From: Cytobacillus pseudoceanisediminis
GTDB lineage: Bacteria > Bacillota > Bacilli > Bacillales > Cytobacillaceae
Length of the DNA stretch: 64,000 nt
Direction: 5' to 3'
Assembly (NCBI RefSeq): GCF_023516215.1
Contig: NZ_CP097350.1
Location: 62,001-126,000 of the forward strand
The notes under the pieces are model-generated. The model saw only the letters and a program-made list of their open reading frames with translations. It searched no databases and had not been told where the DNA came from. Shown here one piece after another: positions 37,733-46,010 of this stretch. Position 1 is the stretch's first letter. Each line of letters starts with the position of its first letter. The position numbers were made by a program, and so were the translations under genes.

Positions 37733-37930
37733 TGCCTCTGACGGGATTCGAACCCGCACTCCTTTCGTAAGCATAGGCTAGGGGAGAACACGCTTCCCTA
37801 CGGACTTTCACCGGCTAGGAATTTCACCTGCCTCAGCTAATTTGCTTTTCGGTGCTTCTGAAACCCTTGCCTTGCGACCCGGTTTCTACAATGTTTTCCG
37901 GCGCTCTTCCCTTCTAGAGCTACAGAGGCA
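37733..37930 (-). ncRNA. tRNA-like RNA of about 198 nt with a large central insert
   Basis: On the minus strand the ends form a perfect 7-bp acceptor-like stem (TGCCTCT 37930-37924 with AGAGGCA 37739-37733). Next to it is a D-arm-like GCTC-TAGAAGGGAA-GAGC. At the 3' side is a canonical T-arm, GCGGG-TTCGAAT-CCCGT, matching the tRNA B-box. The anticodon arm is replaced by CCGG with a 15-nt loop, followed by about 100 nt that can form more hairpins (GGCAGG-TGAAATT-CCTAGCC; TAGGG-CCCTA). No CCA is encoded. A good promoter lies just upstream. It is not a normal tRNA; it could be a tRNA-mimic regulator or processed RNA. Annotators may also call it a tRNA with an insertion. Confidence 0.6.
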
Positions 37931-37934
37931 TTTT

Positions 37935-37970
37935 TGTATTATATTCTTTTACTTTATGGAGTATCAATAA
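37935..37970 (-). promoter_or_regulatory. promoter of the tRNA-like RNA
   Basis: Read on the minus strand, TTGATA is followed after 18 bp by TATAAT, and the RNA start lies about 7-9 nt further. This near-consensus sigma-A promoter points to strong independent expression. Confidence 0.7.
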
Positions 37971-37988
37971 ATTTTTCTTTAATTAAAT

Positions 37989-38225
37989 TTAGTTTCCTAG
38001 GAATAAAAAAATTACAGTTATCAAGCCTAATAGCGGAGTACCATATCTTTTCTTGATTTTACGATTAGTTCCAGGAATCAATGTAATTAAGTAGTAAAGG
38101 GGCATTATCATTAACAGAGGAAGCAGGGACTTTGCAAAGAATGGGAGACTTTCAATGCTTAAAAAGAACCTACCAATAATTAAAAGAGGGATTAGAGCTA
38201 TTAAATAGGCAAGTGACACCATCAT
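37989..38225 (-). CDS. small membrane protein
   Basis: The start is ATG 38225 (or 38222) after AAAGGTG. The protein has about 78 residues and two to three membrane helices (LAYLIALIPLLIIGRFFL, SLLPLLMIMPLYYLITLI, LLGLITVIFLFLG) separated by a basic NRKIKKRYGT loop. Not recognised. Confidence 0.6.
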   Translation of the reverse strand: MMVSLAYLIALIPLLIIGRFFLSIESLPFFAKSLLPLLMIMPLYYLITLIPGTNRKIKKRYGTPLLGLITVIFLFLGN

Positions 38226-38245
38226 CACACCTTTATTTTTCTAAA

Positions 38246-38386
38246 TTGTACCATCCCCGTTTGGAAACACAAGATATTTTTAGTAACTTGGCAGTATTGA
38301 CCAGTACTTCAGAAGAAATTAAAATCTTGCAAGGATTTCCTTCTATAAGGGCATCTGTTCTTGGTGCGACAATAGAAAAATATTAA
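38246..38386 (+). pseudogene. C-terminal fragment of an unknown gene
   Basis: This open frame of 46 residues (ETQDIFSNLAVLTSTSEEIK, GFPSIRASVLGATIEKY) ends at TAA 38384-38386 but has no RBS. It looks like the tail of a larger protein. The 258 nt after it carry no gene but end in the nested hairpin described separately. Confidence 0.3.
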
Positions 38387-38569
38387 TTTAATAAATTTTT
38401 TATAAGAAGTAAACTAATAAATAGCAGAAAATATATTTAGTGAAATCACTTGGGAAAAAGCGTTTTTTGCATTAATCGGATATGTACTTTAAGCAAAAAC
38501 TAAAGCTTTACTATTATCATCCTGCGCTGTGTGGTAAAATTTACATATCACGAACAACTTAAATGATTG

Positions 38570-38637
38570 AAATGACCATGCCAAGAACCAATAATTATGG
38601 TTCTACTAATAACACCAAATTGTACAACATGGTCGAC
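38570..38637 (+). repeat. nested inverted repeats upstream of a membrane gene
   Basis: Outer arms GACCATG and CATGGTC enclose a region with an inner hairpin AGAACCA-ATAATTA-TGGTTCT. There is no T-run, so this is not a terminator. It lies directly before the AAGG and ATG 38645 of the next ORF and could be an operator, cruciform or regulatory leader. Confidence 0.5.
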
Positions 38638-38644
38638 TTTAAGG

Positions 38645-39070
38645 ATGGTTATAAATGCTATATATTATGGACGTTTCTCAGGTAAAGGGTATTTAACAAT
38701 ATTTTTTACATTACTATTAAAACTAGCCCTTTTAACCTTATTAGGAGTATACTAGTATACTTTTGGAGTATTGGGTATTATTGGAATAATAACTTATCTA
38801 GGTTTATTTGCGTATATTTTAATTAATAAATATGTGCATAAAAGTATATTTTTTGCTTTAATCCTTGCTACTCATGCATATTGGGTTGGTGTATTATTCG
38901 TTCAACCCTTTTTATATTACGATTACCCTGAAATATATTACGAATCCGGAGAGGGTTATAATCCTCCTATCCTGACTCAAACATTTGTAAATCTTGGTCT
39001 TCTACAAAACTGTAGTCGACCTTTACATTTTGATCCTCAACTATACGAGAAATTACAGTTGACCCTATGA
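38645..39070 (+). pseudogene. membrane protein gene with in-frame amber stop
   Basis: ATG 38645 opens a frame (VINAIYYGRFSGKGYLTIFF) that reaches a TAG and then continues in the same frame (YTFGVLGIIGIITYLGLFAY) to 39070, about 140 residues with three membrane helices and a soluble C-terminus (YYESGEGYNPPILTQTF). The TAG falls in a tandem repeat AGTATACTAGTATACT, so an 8-bp duplication may have created it. Alternatively two separate ORFs exist (TTG 38771 for the second). Unknown function. Confidence 0.45.
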
Positions 39071-39196
39071 TAACTTTTATTTAATGTATTTCTAATACAA
39101 AACCAGAACAATTTTTATAATTTGATATGACAAAAAGAAGATTAGGCTGGTGCCTGTATATATATATCGTTGTAAATAAAAGGAGGATTCAATTAT

Positions 39197-40032
39197 ATGC
39201 TCATTAAAGAATTAAATTATTCAACTGTAAGGATTATATCGAAGTTAAGTAATGGTAATAGCAGTACTGGGACTGGGTTTATTATAAGATTTGCTGAACA
39301 GTACAGAGCAGAGCAATATTTAAACGTGCCATCAATTGTTACTAATAAACATGTAATAGATGGAGCCATTGAGGTAACCGTAAGATTTCACGCTGCTAAC
39401 GCAAATGGAAAAAAATAGACGACCAATGTGAGTTTACAGTGCCCCCAAGTCTCTTTTTCAAACATCCTGATCCCAATGTTGATTTATGCGCAATGCCGAT
39501 TGCAGCTCTGTACAAAATGGCAGAGAAAGATCAAATTAAACCTTATTATTATGGACTACGGCTTCAACAGATACCAAAAGGGGATGAATTGAATAAGTAT
39601 CACCCAGCTACAGATATAGTTGTTGTTGGTTATCCTAATGGACTCTGGGATGATGTAAATAATTTACCTATATTCAGGAAAGGTATATTGGCAACATCTC
39701 CATCTGTTATGTATAAAAATACTCAGGAATTTCTAATTGATTGTGCAATCTATCCAGGTTCAAGTGGATCACCAGTCCTTTCGGTTGAAACTCTTTTCAA
39801 TAAGGACACCTTTGAACCTTTTTTATCTGTAAAACTACTAGGAATAGTATACGCAACATATCAACATAACGCACAAGGTGACTTAAGTATAATAAATATT
39901 CCAACAAGTATTAATACACCTGTTCCAAATCATTTAGGTTTGGTTATAAACTCTATTAGAATACATGAATTAAACAATATTATTAGTGACTATTATTCAG
40001 AGGGGACTCTTCAGAAATACATTATGCGTTAG
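39197..40032 (+). pseudogene. trypsin-like serine protease, frameshifted
   Basis: The start is ATG 39197 behind AAAAGGAGG. The S1 triad is visible: His in IVTNKHVIDGA, Asp in HPDPNVDLCAMP and Ser in IYPGSSGSPVLSV. There is no signal peptide, so it may act in the cytoplasm. The frame breaks at an A7 run (39409-39415); eight A would give one protein of about 279 residues. Similar proteases appear in bacterial defence and signalling modules, but there is no partner gene here, so the role is open. Confidence 0.75.
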
Positions 40033-40077
40033 GTTTTAAGCCAAAGCCTGATCAATAATGAATTTAGGTATAGAATT

Positions 40078-40125
40078 TAAAAAAACAAGGCCTATTATTT
40101 ATTATAAAAGGGCACTTGTTTTTTT
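40078..40125 (+). terminator. terminator after the protease gene
   Basis: ACAAGGCC pairs imperfectly with GGGCACTTGT around an AT-rich loop, then TTTTTTT. Confidence 0.6.
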
Positions 40126-40151
40126 AAACTCATATGGTTCTTTTACATACA

Positions 40152-40156
40152 AAATA
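40152..40156. repeat. Tn3 target site duplication, left copy
   Basis: AAATA here is repeated exactly at 54569-54573, directly outside the right terminal repeat. Five-bp duplications are the rule for Tn3-family transposition. Confidence 0.85.
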
Positions 40157-40194
40157 GGGGTATAGTCAGGAAAATGCGGATTTACAACGTTAAG
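40157..40194 (+). repeat. Tn3 left terminal inverted repeat
   Basis: 38 bp starting GGGGTATAGTCAGGAAAA. It matches the reverse complement of 54531-54568 except at positions 7, 8 and 34. Confidence 0.9.
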
Positions 40195-40207
40195 GAAGTT
40201 CCAATAT

Positions 40208-40252
40208 AAAAAGCCCAATTTCTCGGTATAACGCAAAAGAAATTGGGCTTTT
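40208..40252. terminator. bidirectional terminator inside the left transposon end
   Basis: AAAAGCCCAATTTCT pairs with AGAAATTGGGCTTTT. It isolates the cargo from outside transcription. Confidence 0.8.
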
Positions 40253-40283
40253 GGGTATTCCTAAAATGAGAACTCAATCTTTA

Positions 40284-40478
40284 TTAAACTCCACTAATAT
40301 CAGTTTCAATATGTTGATTTCCTAAAAGTAATACCATAATTCGATCAAATAGTTCTCTGGAGGAGACAGCTCTCAATTTGCTTTTTCGACGAAAAGGCAG
40401 AACCCTTTAAAGAATTCTGTTGCCAGGAACTAATACTACTATAGAGCTAGCAATAAAATTGACTAATGTTTTATTCAT
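40284..40478 (-). pseudogene. small ORF with in-frame stop
   Basis: On the minus strand ATG 40478 follows GGAAGGAG. The peptide MNKTLVNFIASSIVVLVPG has a membrane helix but meets TAA, then continues in frame (LPFRRKSKLRAVSS, FDRIMVLLLGNQHIET) to 40284. It may be a small transposon gene or a decayed one. It lies downstream of the DUF3109-like gene on the same strand. Confidence 0.35.
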
Positions 40479-40542
40479 GTTCTCCTTCCAATCAACAGTT
40501 CTATGAAATAGGAAATGTCAAACTTTTAATACATTTCCTATT

Positions 40543-41454
40543 CTAAAATGAGAGCATTCCCTTTTCAGTTAGTAGTTCACTTTTTGATCTAATAAACTCA
40601 TATGTCTCATTACCATATAATTCTTTTATAAATCGTTTTTCTTGTTCGTAAGCAGGAACGTATTCATCTAAAACAAACACACCATCAGGAAGTGATGCTT
40701 TACTATATTCGCTCTGTGGTTTCCTAGTATCCATGATGAGTTTACGATGATTTTTGTTCAAACAGATATAGTTCAAATCAAACTTATTCCATCTGCTGAA
40801 ACCTTTATTATCATTAACTGTTGATAAAATAACTTCATCATTTTCAGTTAGTTTTACGACATCAAGTACTGTATTATCATCAGCACCAAAAACAAAATCA
40901 CTATTATCTGATAACTTTACTATATCTAAAGGATACATCATACAACCCTTGGGTTTTAGTTTTGTGTAGTTTATATTGTTCTTTATTGCATAACCATGAA
41001 TTGCACAACCATGTGAGCCTTTTTCACCTATTTTAATTGAAAATATACACTTCCCACAATGCTCTATAAAGCTTCCGTTTTTATCTAATATCCCGTTTTC
41101 ACTATAATATTTTTTTGATTTAAAATAGTCGGAATTTGATTGAGTTTCTTTAAAAATATTATCTACGTGGTTGTATACCTTATTAATATCTTCCTTAGTT
41201 GGGGGATAGGGAGAGCCATCACAACAAAGTGAGAAATGCGCTAAGTGACAATTCATACAATCTAGATTAACGGGTCTGCTTAGAGATTTAATATCAAAAA
41301 GATTCCCCATAAATTCAAATACACTAATATTGTAATTTTGTGAGATGTATTTATCTAAGTTCTCTTTTAAAACAGTTGCCATTGGAAAGTTAATGTAAGC
41401 ATACTCCCTCGCTTTTTTATTTGATAATATACTAAACCCTCCTCTCTTTTTCAA
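40543..41454 (-). CDS. Cys-rich DUF3109-like (YkgJ-type) protein of the RiPP-like locus
   Basis: This protein has about 300 residues. It has CMNC (66, 69), CC (77, 78), HCGKC (133, 136), GCAIHGYAI (150) and KPKGCMMYPLDIV (171), the metal or Fe-S cluster pattern of DUF3109/YkgJ proteins. The C-terminal half has no known motif. The start is uncertain: TTG 41454 opens the frame, but GAGGAGGG lies just inside it, so a later start (possibly at the ATA 12 codons in, or ATG near residue 25) is likely. It is transcribed away from the precursor gene, from a shared 130-bp intergenic region. A role in metal-dependent peptide modification is inferred from position. Confidence 0.65.
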   Translation of the reverse strand: MKKRGGFSILSNKKAREYAYINFPMATVLKENLDKYISQNYNISVFEFMGNLFDIKSLSRPVNLDCMNCHLAHFSLCCDGSPYPPTKEDINKVYNHVDNIFKETQSNSDYFKSKKYYSENGILDKNGSFIEHCGKCIFSIKIGEKGSHGCAIHGYAIKNNINYTKLKPKGCMMYPLDIVKLSDNSDFVFGADDNTVLDVVKLTENDEVILSTVNDNKGFSRWNKFDLNYICLNKNHRKLIMDTRKPQSEYSKASLPDGVFVLDEYVPAYEQEKRFIKELYGNETYEFIRSKSELLTEKGMLSF

Positions 41455-41524
41455 ATAGATTTAATAAAATAATTATAAAACAACAAAATAAATAATTACA
41501 ATATTTTAAATTAATAGAAAATAT

Positions 41525-41556
41525 TTGAAATTTAAAACAGAATATTGTATTATAAT
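41525..41556 (+). promoter_or_regulatory. promoter of the precursor gene
   Basis: TATAAT at 41551-41556 with a preceding TGTAT (extended -10 type). TTGAAA at 41525-41530 is spaced 20 bp, which is long. It is the only strong candidate before the peptide gene. Confidence 0.45.
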
Positions 41557-41584
41557 TCTGAATTTGGAAAAAGGAGGTGGGCTG

Positions 41585-41710
41585 ATGTCTAAAATCAATG
41601 AAAACATAAAGCTATTCTCAAAGAACCATTTTAATGAAAAAGGAAGACGTGTTGTTGTCGTCCTAGTAATGCAATTACATGATGAAGGTAATAAAACAAG
41701 CGAGGAGTAA
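41585..41710 (+). CDS. candidate RiPP precursor peptide (41 residues)
   Basis: ATG 41585 sits 5 nt after a near-perfect AAAGGAGGTGG, so expression should be high. The peptide has a leader-like charged N-terminus (MSKINENIKLFSKNHFNEKG) and a distinctive valine-rich stretch (RRVVVVLVMQLHDEG), then a polar tail NKTSEE. There is no Cys, and only Ser, Thr, His, Met, Asn and Asp as reactive side chains, so lanthionine chemistry is excluded. The genes after it encode a HExxH peptide-modification-type protein, a flavin oxidoreductase and an exporter. That the product is a modified peptide is inference. Confidence 0.6.
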   Translation: MSKINENIKLFSKNHFNEKGRRVVVVLVMQLHDEGNKTSEE

Positions 41711-41724
41711 GCAGTGATTTGATT

Positions 41725-41762
41725 GGGGCAAGCCCCCTATTAAGTCATAAGGGGCTTGCCCC
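41725..41762 (+). terminator. perfect 12-bp stem-loop between precursor and modification genes
   Basis: GGGGCAAGCCCC at 41725-41736 is the exact reverse complement of GGGGCTTGCCCC at 41751-41762, with a 14-nt loop. There is no T-run, so it is more likely a partial stop or a 3' stabiliser that keeps precursor mRNA above enzyme mRNA. Confidence 0.7.
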
Positions 41763-41796
41763 TAACCAGTAATTATCGAAAGGGGTTGTAAAAATA

Positions 41797-42672
41797 TTGA
41801 GTAGCGTTGTCTCAAAGAAAACAAACCTAACTTTTTTAAACAAAAGGGAAATTAACAGAAACATTGATGCTGTTATTGATTATCATTTTGGGGAAGGTAC
41901 TAGTAGCGGAATTCCTGATAATGAAAAAAAGGATACTTTATTCAAACATTAAACGCCCTTCAACAATCACAGATTCCTTTTGAATTGGATAATATTAAGA
42001 TAATTTTTGATAGCGATATTCTGTGTGAACATTTAATCAATAATTACTTAATAGAAAAAAAGGATACCTTAGATGATAAACATTTATTCAACGAAGAGGA
42101 ACGCAGAGAAATTGTTTATAATGTTGAAAAAGCGTTAGATTTAATAAAATTACTCCATCCTGATCTCCACTACCTAATTAATAAACACATTGGAACCCTC
42201 TACTTTATTAAGAAAGAAGGATTTGGTGGGGGTTCTGTCTCTGGTTTATTAGGCTTAATATGGCTTAACCCCTAAGAGATGGACCGTGATCGACTATGCT
42301 GAAGCACTTTACCATGAATTTATTCATAATAGTTTATTCTTGGATGACATGGTCAATTGTATTTTCCCAGATCCCCTTTCTTGTGAGAATGAAGAAGCTC
42401 TTACTACGTCGACGATTTTAAAAAAGAAGCGGCCATTAGACAAATCTTTCCACGCTGCTAATGTATCTATTGGAATAATGCATATGTACCATTTGTTAAG
42501 CGATAAAAAGAAATCTAGAATGTACGAAGAAGATCTGAAACGTACTATCGTAGAAATGAATGATAAAACTCAATTCTTAGGAGAACGTGGACTAGAAATA
42601 CTTAAAGAAATGAATCACTTTATCAATACTTATGATTTCGATAGTATTACACTATCTCTAAGCGGTAAATGA
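41797..42672 (+). pseudogene. HExxH motif peptide-modification protein, frameshifted twice
   Basis: From TTG 41797 (RBS AAAGGGG) three frames join into about 291 residues. The key part is the HExxH motif in EALYHEFIHNSLFLDD, followed by RPLDKSFHAANVSIGIMHMY, which matches the HEXXH motif-containing putative peptide modification family (TIGR04267-like). Some members are thought to be 2-oxoglutarate/iron-dependent hydroxylases acting on RiPP precursors. Break 1 is an A7 run at 41924-41930 (eight A gives KKGYFIQTLNALQQ). Break 2 is a C4 run at 42269-42272 (three C gives IWLNPKRWTVIDY). Both are single-base changes. It follows the precursor after a stem-loop. Confidence 0.7.
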
Positions 42673-42785
42673 TTACTTGAAAACTATGCTTGCAGAGAAC
42701 TTTTTCTGCAAGCATATATTCCGTGCTGTCAATCTATTACAGAAAAAAATTTAAAAGGATCAATGGAAAGAAAGGTGTTTATTGA

Positions 42786-43785
42786 ATGGAATTAAGCATT
42801 CTTGATTTGGCTACTCTCGCTGTAGGGAAAACAGCAAAGGATGTTTTAGAGGATTCCACCAGATTGGCAAAGGCCGGAGAAGAATTTGGTTATACAAGAT
42901 TTTGGATCGCTGAACATCATAATATATCTGCGCTCTGTTGCCCATCACCTGAAGTTATGCTCGGATACATTGGTGCTAATACTGAAACTATCCGTCTTGG
43001 TTCTGGAGCTACACTTCTCCCCTACTATAAACCTTATAAAATAGCTGAAACATTTAATTTGCTTTCATCTCTATTTCCTAACCGAATAGATTTAGGAGTA
43101 GGAAGAGGTCCTGGAGGCTCTCCAGAAGCGAAGTTAGCTCTTTCGGATAATTTTTCGGAGCAAGCAAAAAAATTTCCCGATACTGTGAAAGAGCTTAAAG
43201 ACTTTCTTGATAATAGTTTCCCACATAAACACCCGTATTCGACTATAAATGCTTATCCAATCCCATCAGTTCCTCCACAATTATGGATTCTAGGAACTTC
43301 TTTAGAAAGCGCGAGGCTTGCAGCATTATACGGGGTCCCTTATGCATTTGGTCACTTTTTAAGTGCAAACAAAAGCTCAGAAATCATGAATTATTATCAT
43401 AATAATTTAAAAGGTAAAGAAAGCGGCATTAAACCGAAAACAATTTTTGCTGTTTTTGTGATTTGTGCAGAGACAAATGAACGCGCCCAGGAGCTTGCAA
43501 GAAGTGCTTTATTATGGGAGGTACAATTATCAACAGGCATTGGCGATAAAGGACTTCCGTCTTTTATAGAGTCAAACGGCTATACTTTTAGTCGACAAGA
43601 GATGGAATTAATAAGAAACTTTAAGAATAAAATGATAATAGGATCACCAACAGAAGTGAAAAAAACTAATAGATATACAAAATACATATAAAGTAGATGA
43701 AATTATGATCTTAACTAATACTTTCTGTTTTGAAGATAGGATAAAATCATATAAGTTAATTGCAAAAGAAGTGTTTTCCGTGTAA
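42786..43785 (+). pseudogene. LLM-class flavin-dependent oxidoreductase, frameshifted near the C-terminus
   Basis: The start is ATG 42786 after GAAAGGTG. The bacterial-luciferase-like TIM barrel is clear: MELSILDLATLAVG, FWIAEHHNISALCCPSPEVM, IRLGSGATLLPYYKPYKIAE, FPNRIDLGVGRGPGG and LWILGTSLESARLAALYG. The ORF stops at 43691 after an A7 run (43659-43665). With six A it continues KKLIDIQNTYKVDEIMILTN to a TAA at 43783-43785, giving about 333 residues, the usual length. These enzymes use reduced flavin and O2. In this operon it could oxidise the peptide, but it has many relatives in small-molecule metabolism. Confidence 0.78.
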
Positions 43786-43897
43786 TTATTACATAGCCGA
43801 ATTTAATTTTTTTCAAAGGAGAAGAATAGAGTAGAGGTGATTAAAATATGTAATCCTAATAAATAGTACTCAAATTATATGTAAAGGAGTATATTTT

Positions 43898-45144
43898 TTG
43901 CAAATAAAAACATCTTTCCGTTTTTTATGGATAGGCCAGTCAATTGCAAATTTAGGAGACATATTATATATAGTAAGCATAATTTCAATAGTGTACGAAA
44001 TCACTGGGTCTGCATTTTATATGGCTCTATTTCCTTTTGTTAATACAGTTTCAAGGTTTATTAGTGGTTTTATTGCTCCTATTCTTTTAGAAAGATATAG
44101 AACGAAGCCACTTTTGGCATTTTCACAGTTTGGTAAAACAATCATTGTATTAATGCTCACAGTAAATTCAATCTATCTTTTTTCAATAGATAATATAATT
44201 TTCACCTTTGTATTTGTAATGTTTATTTCATTTCTAGATGGGTGGGCTAGCCCTGCTAGAGATTCATTGATTCCCAGGTATTTCGATTCAGAGGAGAAAT
44301 TGGTTAAAGTAAATAGTTTTCTTTCTATAGTCGATCAGACAATCACTTTAGGAGGATGGCCAGCAGCTGGTATTTTAATCACTCTATTAGGATCAGGTAA
44401 TCTACTAATTATAACAACTATATTATTCGTTATTTCAACCATTTTTATGTTTTTAATTAAGGATTTAGATAGAATTGAGGATGAACTCAATAAAGACGAA
44501 CAAGAATCAGAAAAAATGACAAAGAAGGTTTTGCTGGAAGGATGGAATACAATATGGAAGACACCTTCTTTAAGAACAATTACGATTGTAGAATTTACGG
44601 AATCCATAGCAAATGTGGTATGGGTTGCAGCTATTCTGTATATCTATGTTGAAGAAGTTCTACAGGTTAGTGAAAATTGGTGGGGATATATCAATTCAAG
44701 CTTTTTTGCTGGTTTAATGATCGCTGGTTTTATTAGTTTAAAGTGGTCACAAACAATAACTAATAATTTGAGATTTGTAATCATTAGTGGAGCATTTCTT
44801 ACCAGTATTACTACACTTATTTTTGGATTAATTTCAACTCCTTGGCTCGCACTTGTCATTTCCCTTTTTTCGGTTTTGGTAGTCAAATTAAGGGAGTTGC
44901 TCAACAAACTATAGTCCAAACGAGTGTTAATTCAAAATTATTATCAAAGGTATACTCTGCACAGGATAGTATCGTCTTTGGAACATTTGGTGTTTCAACT
45001 ATTTTATTTGGGATATTTGCTGATCAATTTGGTGTGAGATTTACATTTTTATTAGCTGCATTTCTACTTTTCGCTTCAGCCTTTTTTGTCTCAATAAATC
45101 AAAAAACACTAAAACATATTAAAAGTGGGGAAATAAATAAGTGA
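43898..45144 (+). pseudogene. MFS transporter, frameshifted
   Basis: The start is TTG 43898 behind AAAGGAG. It reads as a 12-helix major facilitator protein of about 415 residues (FLWIGQSIANLGDILYIVSI, FVMFISFLDGWASPARDSLI with the MFS-type motif, later FGIFADQFGVRFTFLLAAFL). The frame changes at a T6 run (44865-44870); seven T gives LVISLFFGFGSQIKGVAQQ. It is the last gene of the precursor operon and ends at a strong terminator, so it is the likely exporter of the product. Confidence 0.78.
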
Positions 45145-45163
45145 TTTGATAATTGAAATAAAG

Positions 45164-45206
45164 AGCCTATGTCAAAGATTTTAATATTCAATTTGACATA
45201 GGCTTT
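45164..45206 (+). terminator. terminator of the RiPP-like operon
   Basis: AGCCTATGTCAAA pairs with TTTGACATAGGCT and ends in TTTT. Confidence 0.88.
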
Positions 45207-45286
45207 TATATTTTATTATTTTATCAAAATGCACACTTCCTCTTACAAGCTAATATTACCTTGCCCATTATTGGACTAAAGATCAA

Positions 45287-45862
45287 CTAATTGTCCGGAT
45301 CTGATAGCTTTCTGTATAATGAAGCTCTTGATACATTTGTGATTTCACAAATTTGATTTACAGTCATATTCCCTTCCTTATACAGCTTTACTGCATAATT
45401 CATTCCTGCGTGATTTTTATGATACTTCTTTAACCGACCTTTAAATTTTCCTTCTTTCTTAGCCAACTCAATCCCTTCACGTTGTCGCATACGAATAAGA
45501 TCTCGCTCTAATTGGTTAACACCAGCCATTACCGTAATTAAGAATTGGCTGTATGGATTATCTTCTGATAAATCTAGCCATGTATCTTTTAGTGATTTTA
45601 AGCTTCCCTTTTTACCTCGTATGTTATCGATTAATTCAAATAGATCTTGTGTACTACGAGTGATTCGAGTTAAGTCTGTAACATAAATGATGTCATCTTT
45701 CTGTAAATTCCCTAACATTCTTTGAAGTTGCTCGCGATCCTTTGTTGCTCCTGAAACTTTCTCTTCATAAATAATATCCATTCCGATCTCGTTCAGCTGC
45801 TGAAATTGCCTTGAAGTATTTTGGCTAGTCGAACTGACACGTATATAACCGATCTTTCGCAA
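45287..45862 (-). CDS. tnpR: serine resolvase of the Tn3-family transposon
   Basis: This 191-residue protein starts at TTG 45862 behind GAGGTGG; the longer frame from 45901 lacks an RBS. The catalytic Ser10 lies in IGYIRVSS, with VSGATKDREQL, VTDLTRITRS and AGVNQLERDLIRMRQREG. A C-terminal HTH (MTVNQICEITNVSRASLYR) binds res. It resolves cointegrates formed during transposition and is transcribed away from tnpA. Confidence 0.93.
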   Translation of the reverse strand: MRKIGYIRVSSTSQNTSRQFQQLNEIGMDIIYEEKVSGATKDREQLQRMLGNLQKDDIIYVTDLTRITRSTQDLFELIDNIRGKKGSLKSLKDTWLDLSEDNPYSQFLITVMAGVNQLERDLIRMRQREGIELAKKEGKFKGRLKKYHKNHAGMNYAVKLYKEGNMTVNQICEITNVSRASLYRKLSDPDN

Positions 45863-45935
45863 AAATACCACCTCACTTTTGAGACAAGTCTTGTGAGACA
45901 CTCTTAACTATGATTCTATCAGTCTACTTCACTTG

Positions 45936-45961
45936 TATCAATAGAGTACACTCTATTGATA
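45936..45961. promoter_or_regulatory. res subsite palindrome
   Basis: TATCAATAGAGT-AC-ACTCTATTGATA is a perfect 12-bp inverted repeat in the gap between the resolvase and tnpA starts. It fits a resolvase crossover/binding site that also overlaps the promoters of both genes. Confidence 0.7.
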
Positions 45962-46010
45962 TATAATTAAACTACTTAACTGAATAATTGCAGAAATGAG
46001 ATGATACTGT

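Noticed and set aside
37733..37930. tmRNA (ssrA) or FMN riboswitch call
   Set aside because: The RNA is only 198 nt and no tag ORF ending in Ala-Ala-stop is present. The GGTGAAATTCC and AGTCCG words recall an FMN element, but the other conserved arms are missing and no flavin gene follows.
39197..40032. Protease as part of the transposon cargo or of a CBASS-like module
   Set aside because: It lies outside the left terminal repeat (40157), and no cyclase, caspase-like or HORMA/TRIP13 partner is adjacent.
45287..45901. Long resolvase start at 45901
   Set aside because: The extra 13 residues have no RBS and overlap the res region; TTG 45862 has GAGGTGG at the right distance and gives the standard start of serine resolvases.
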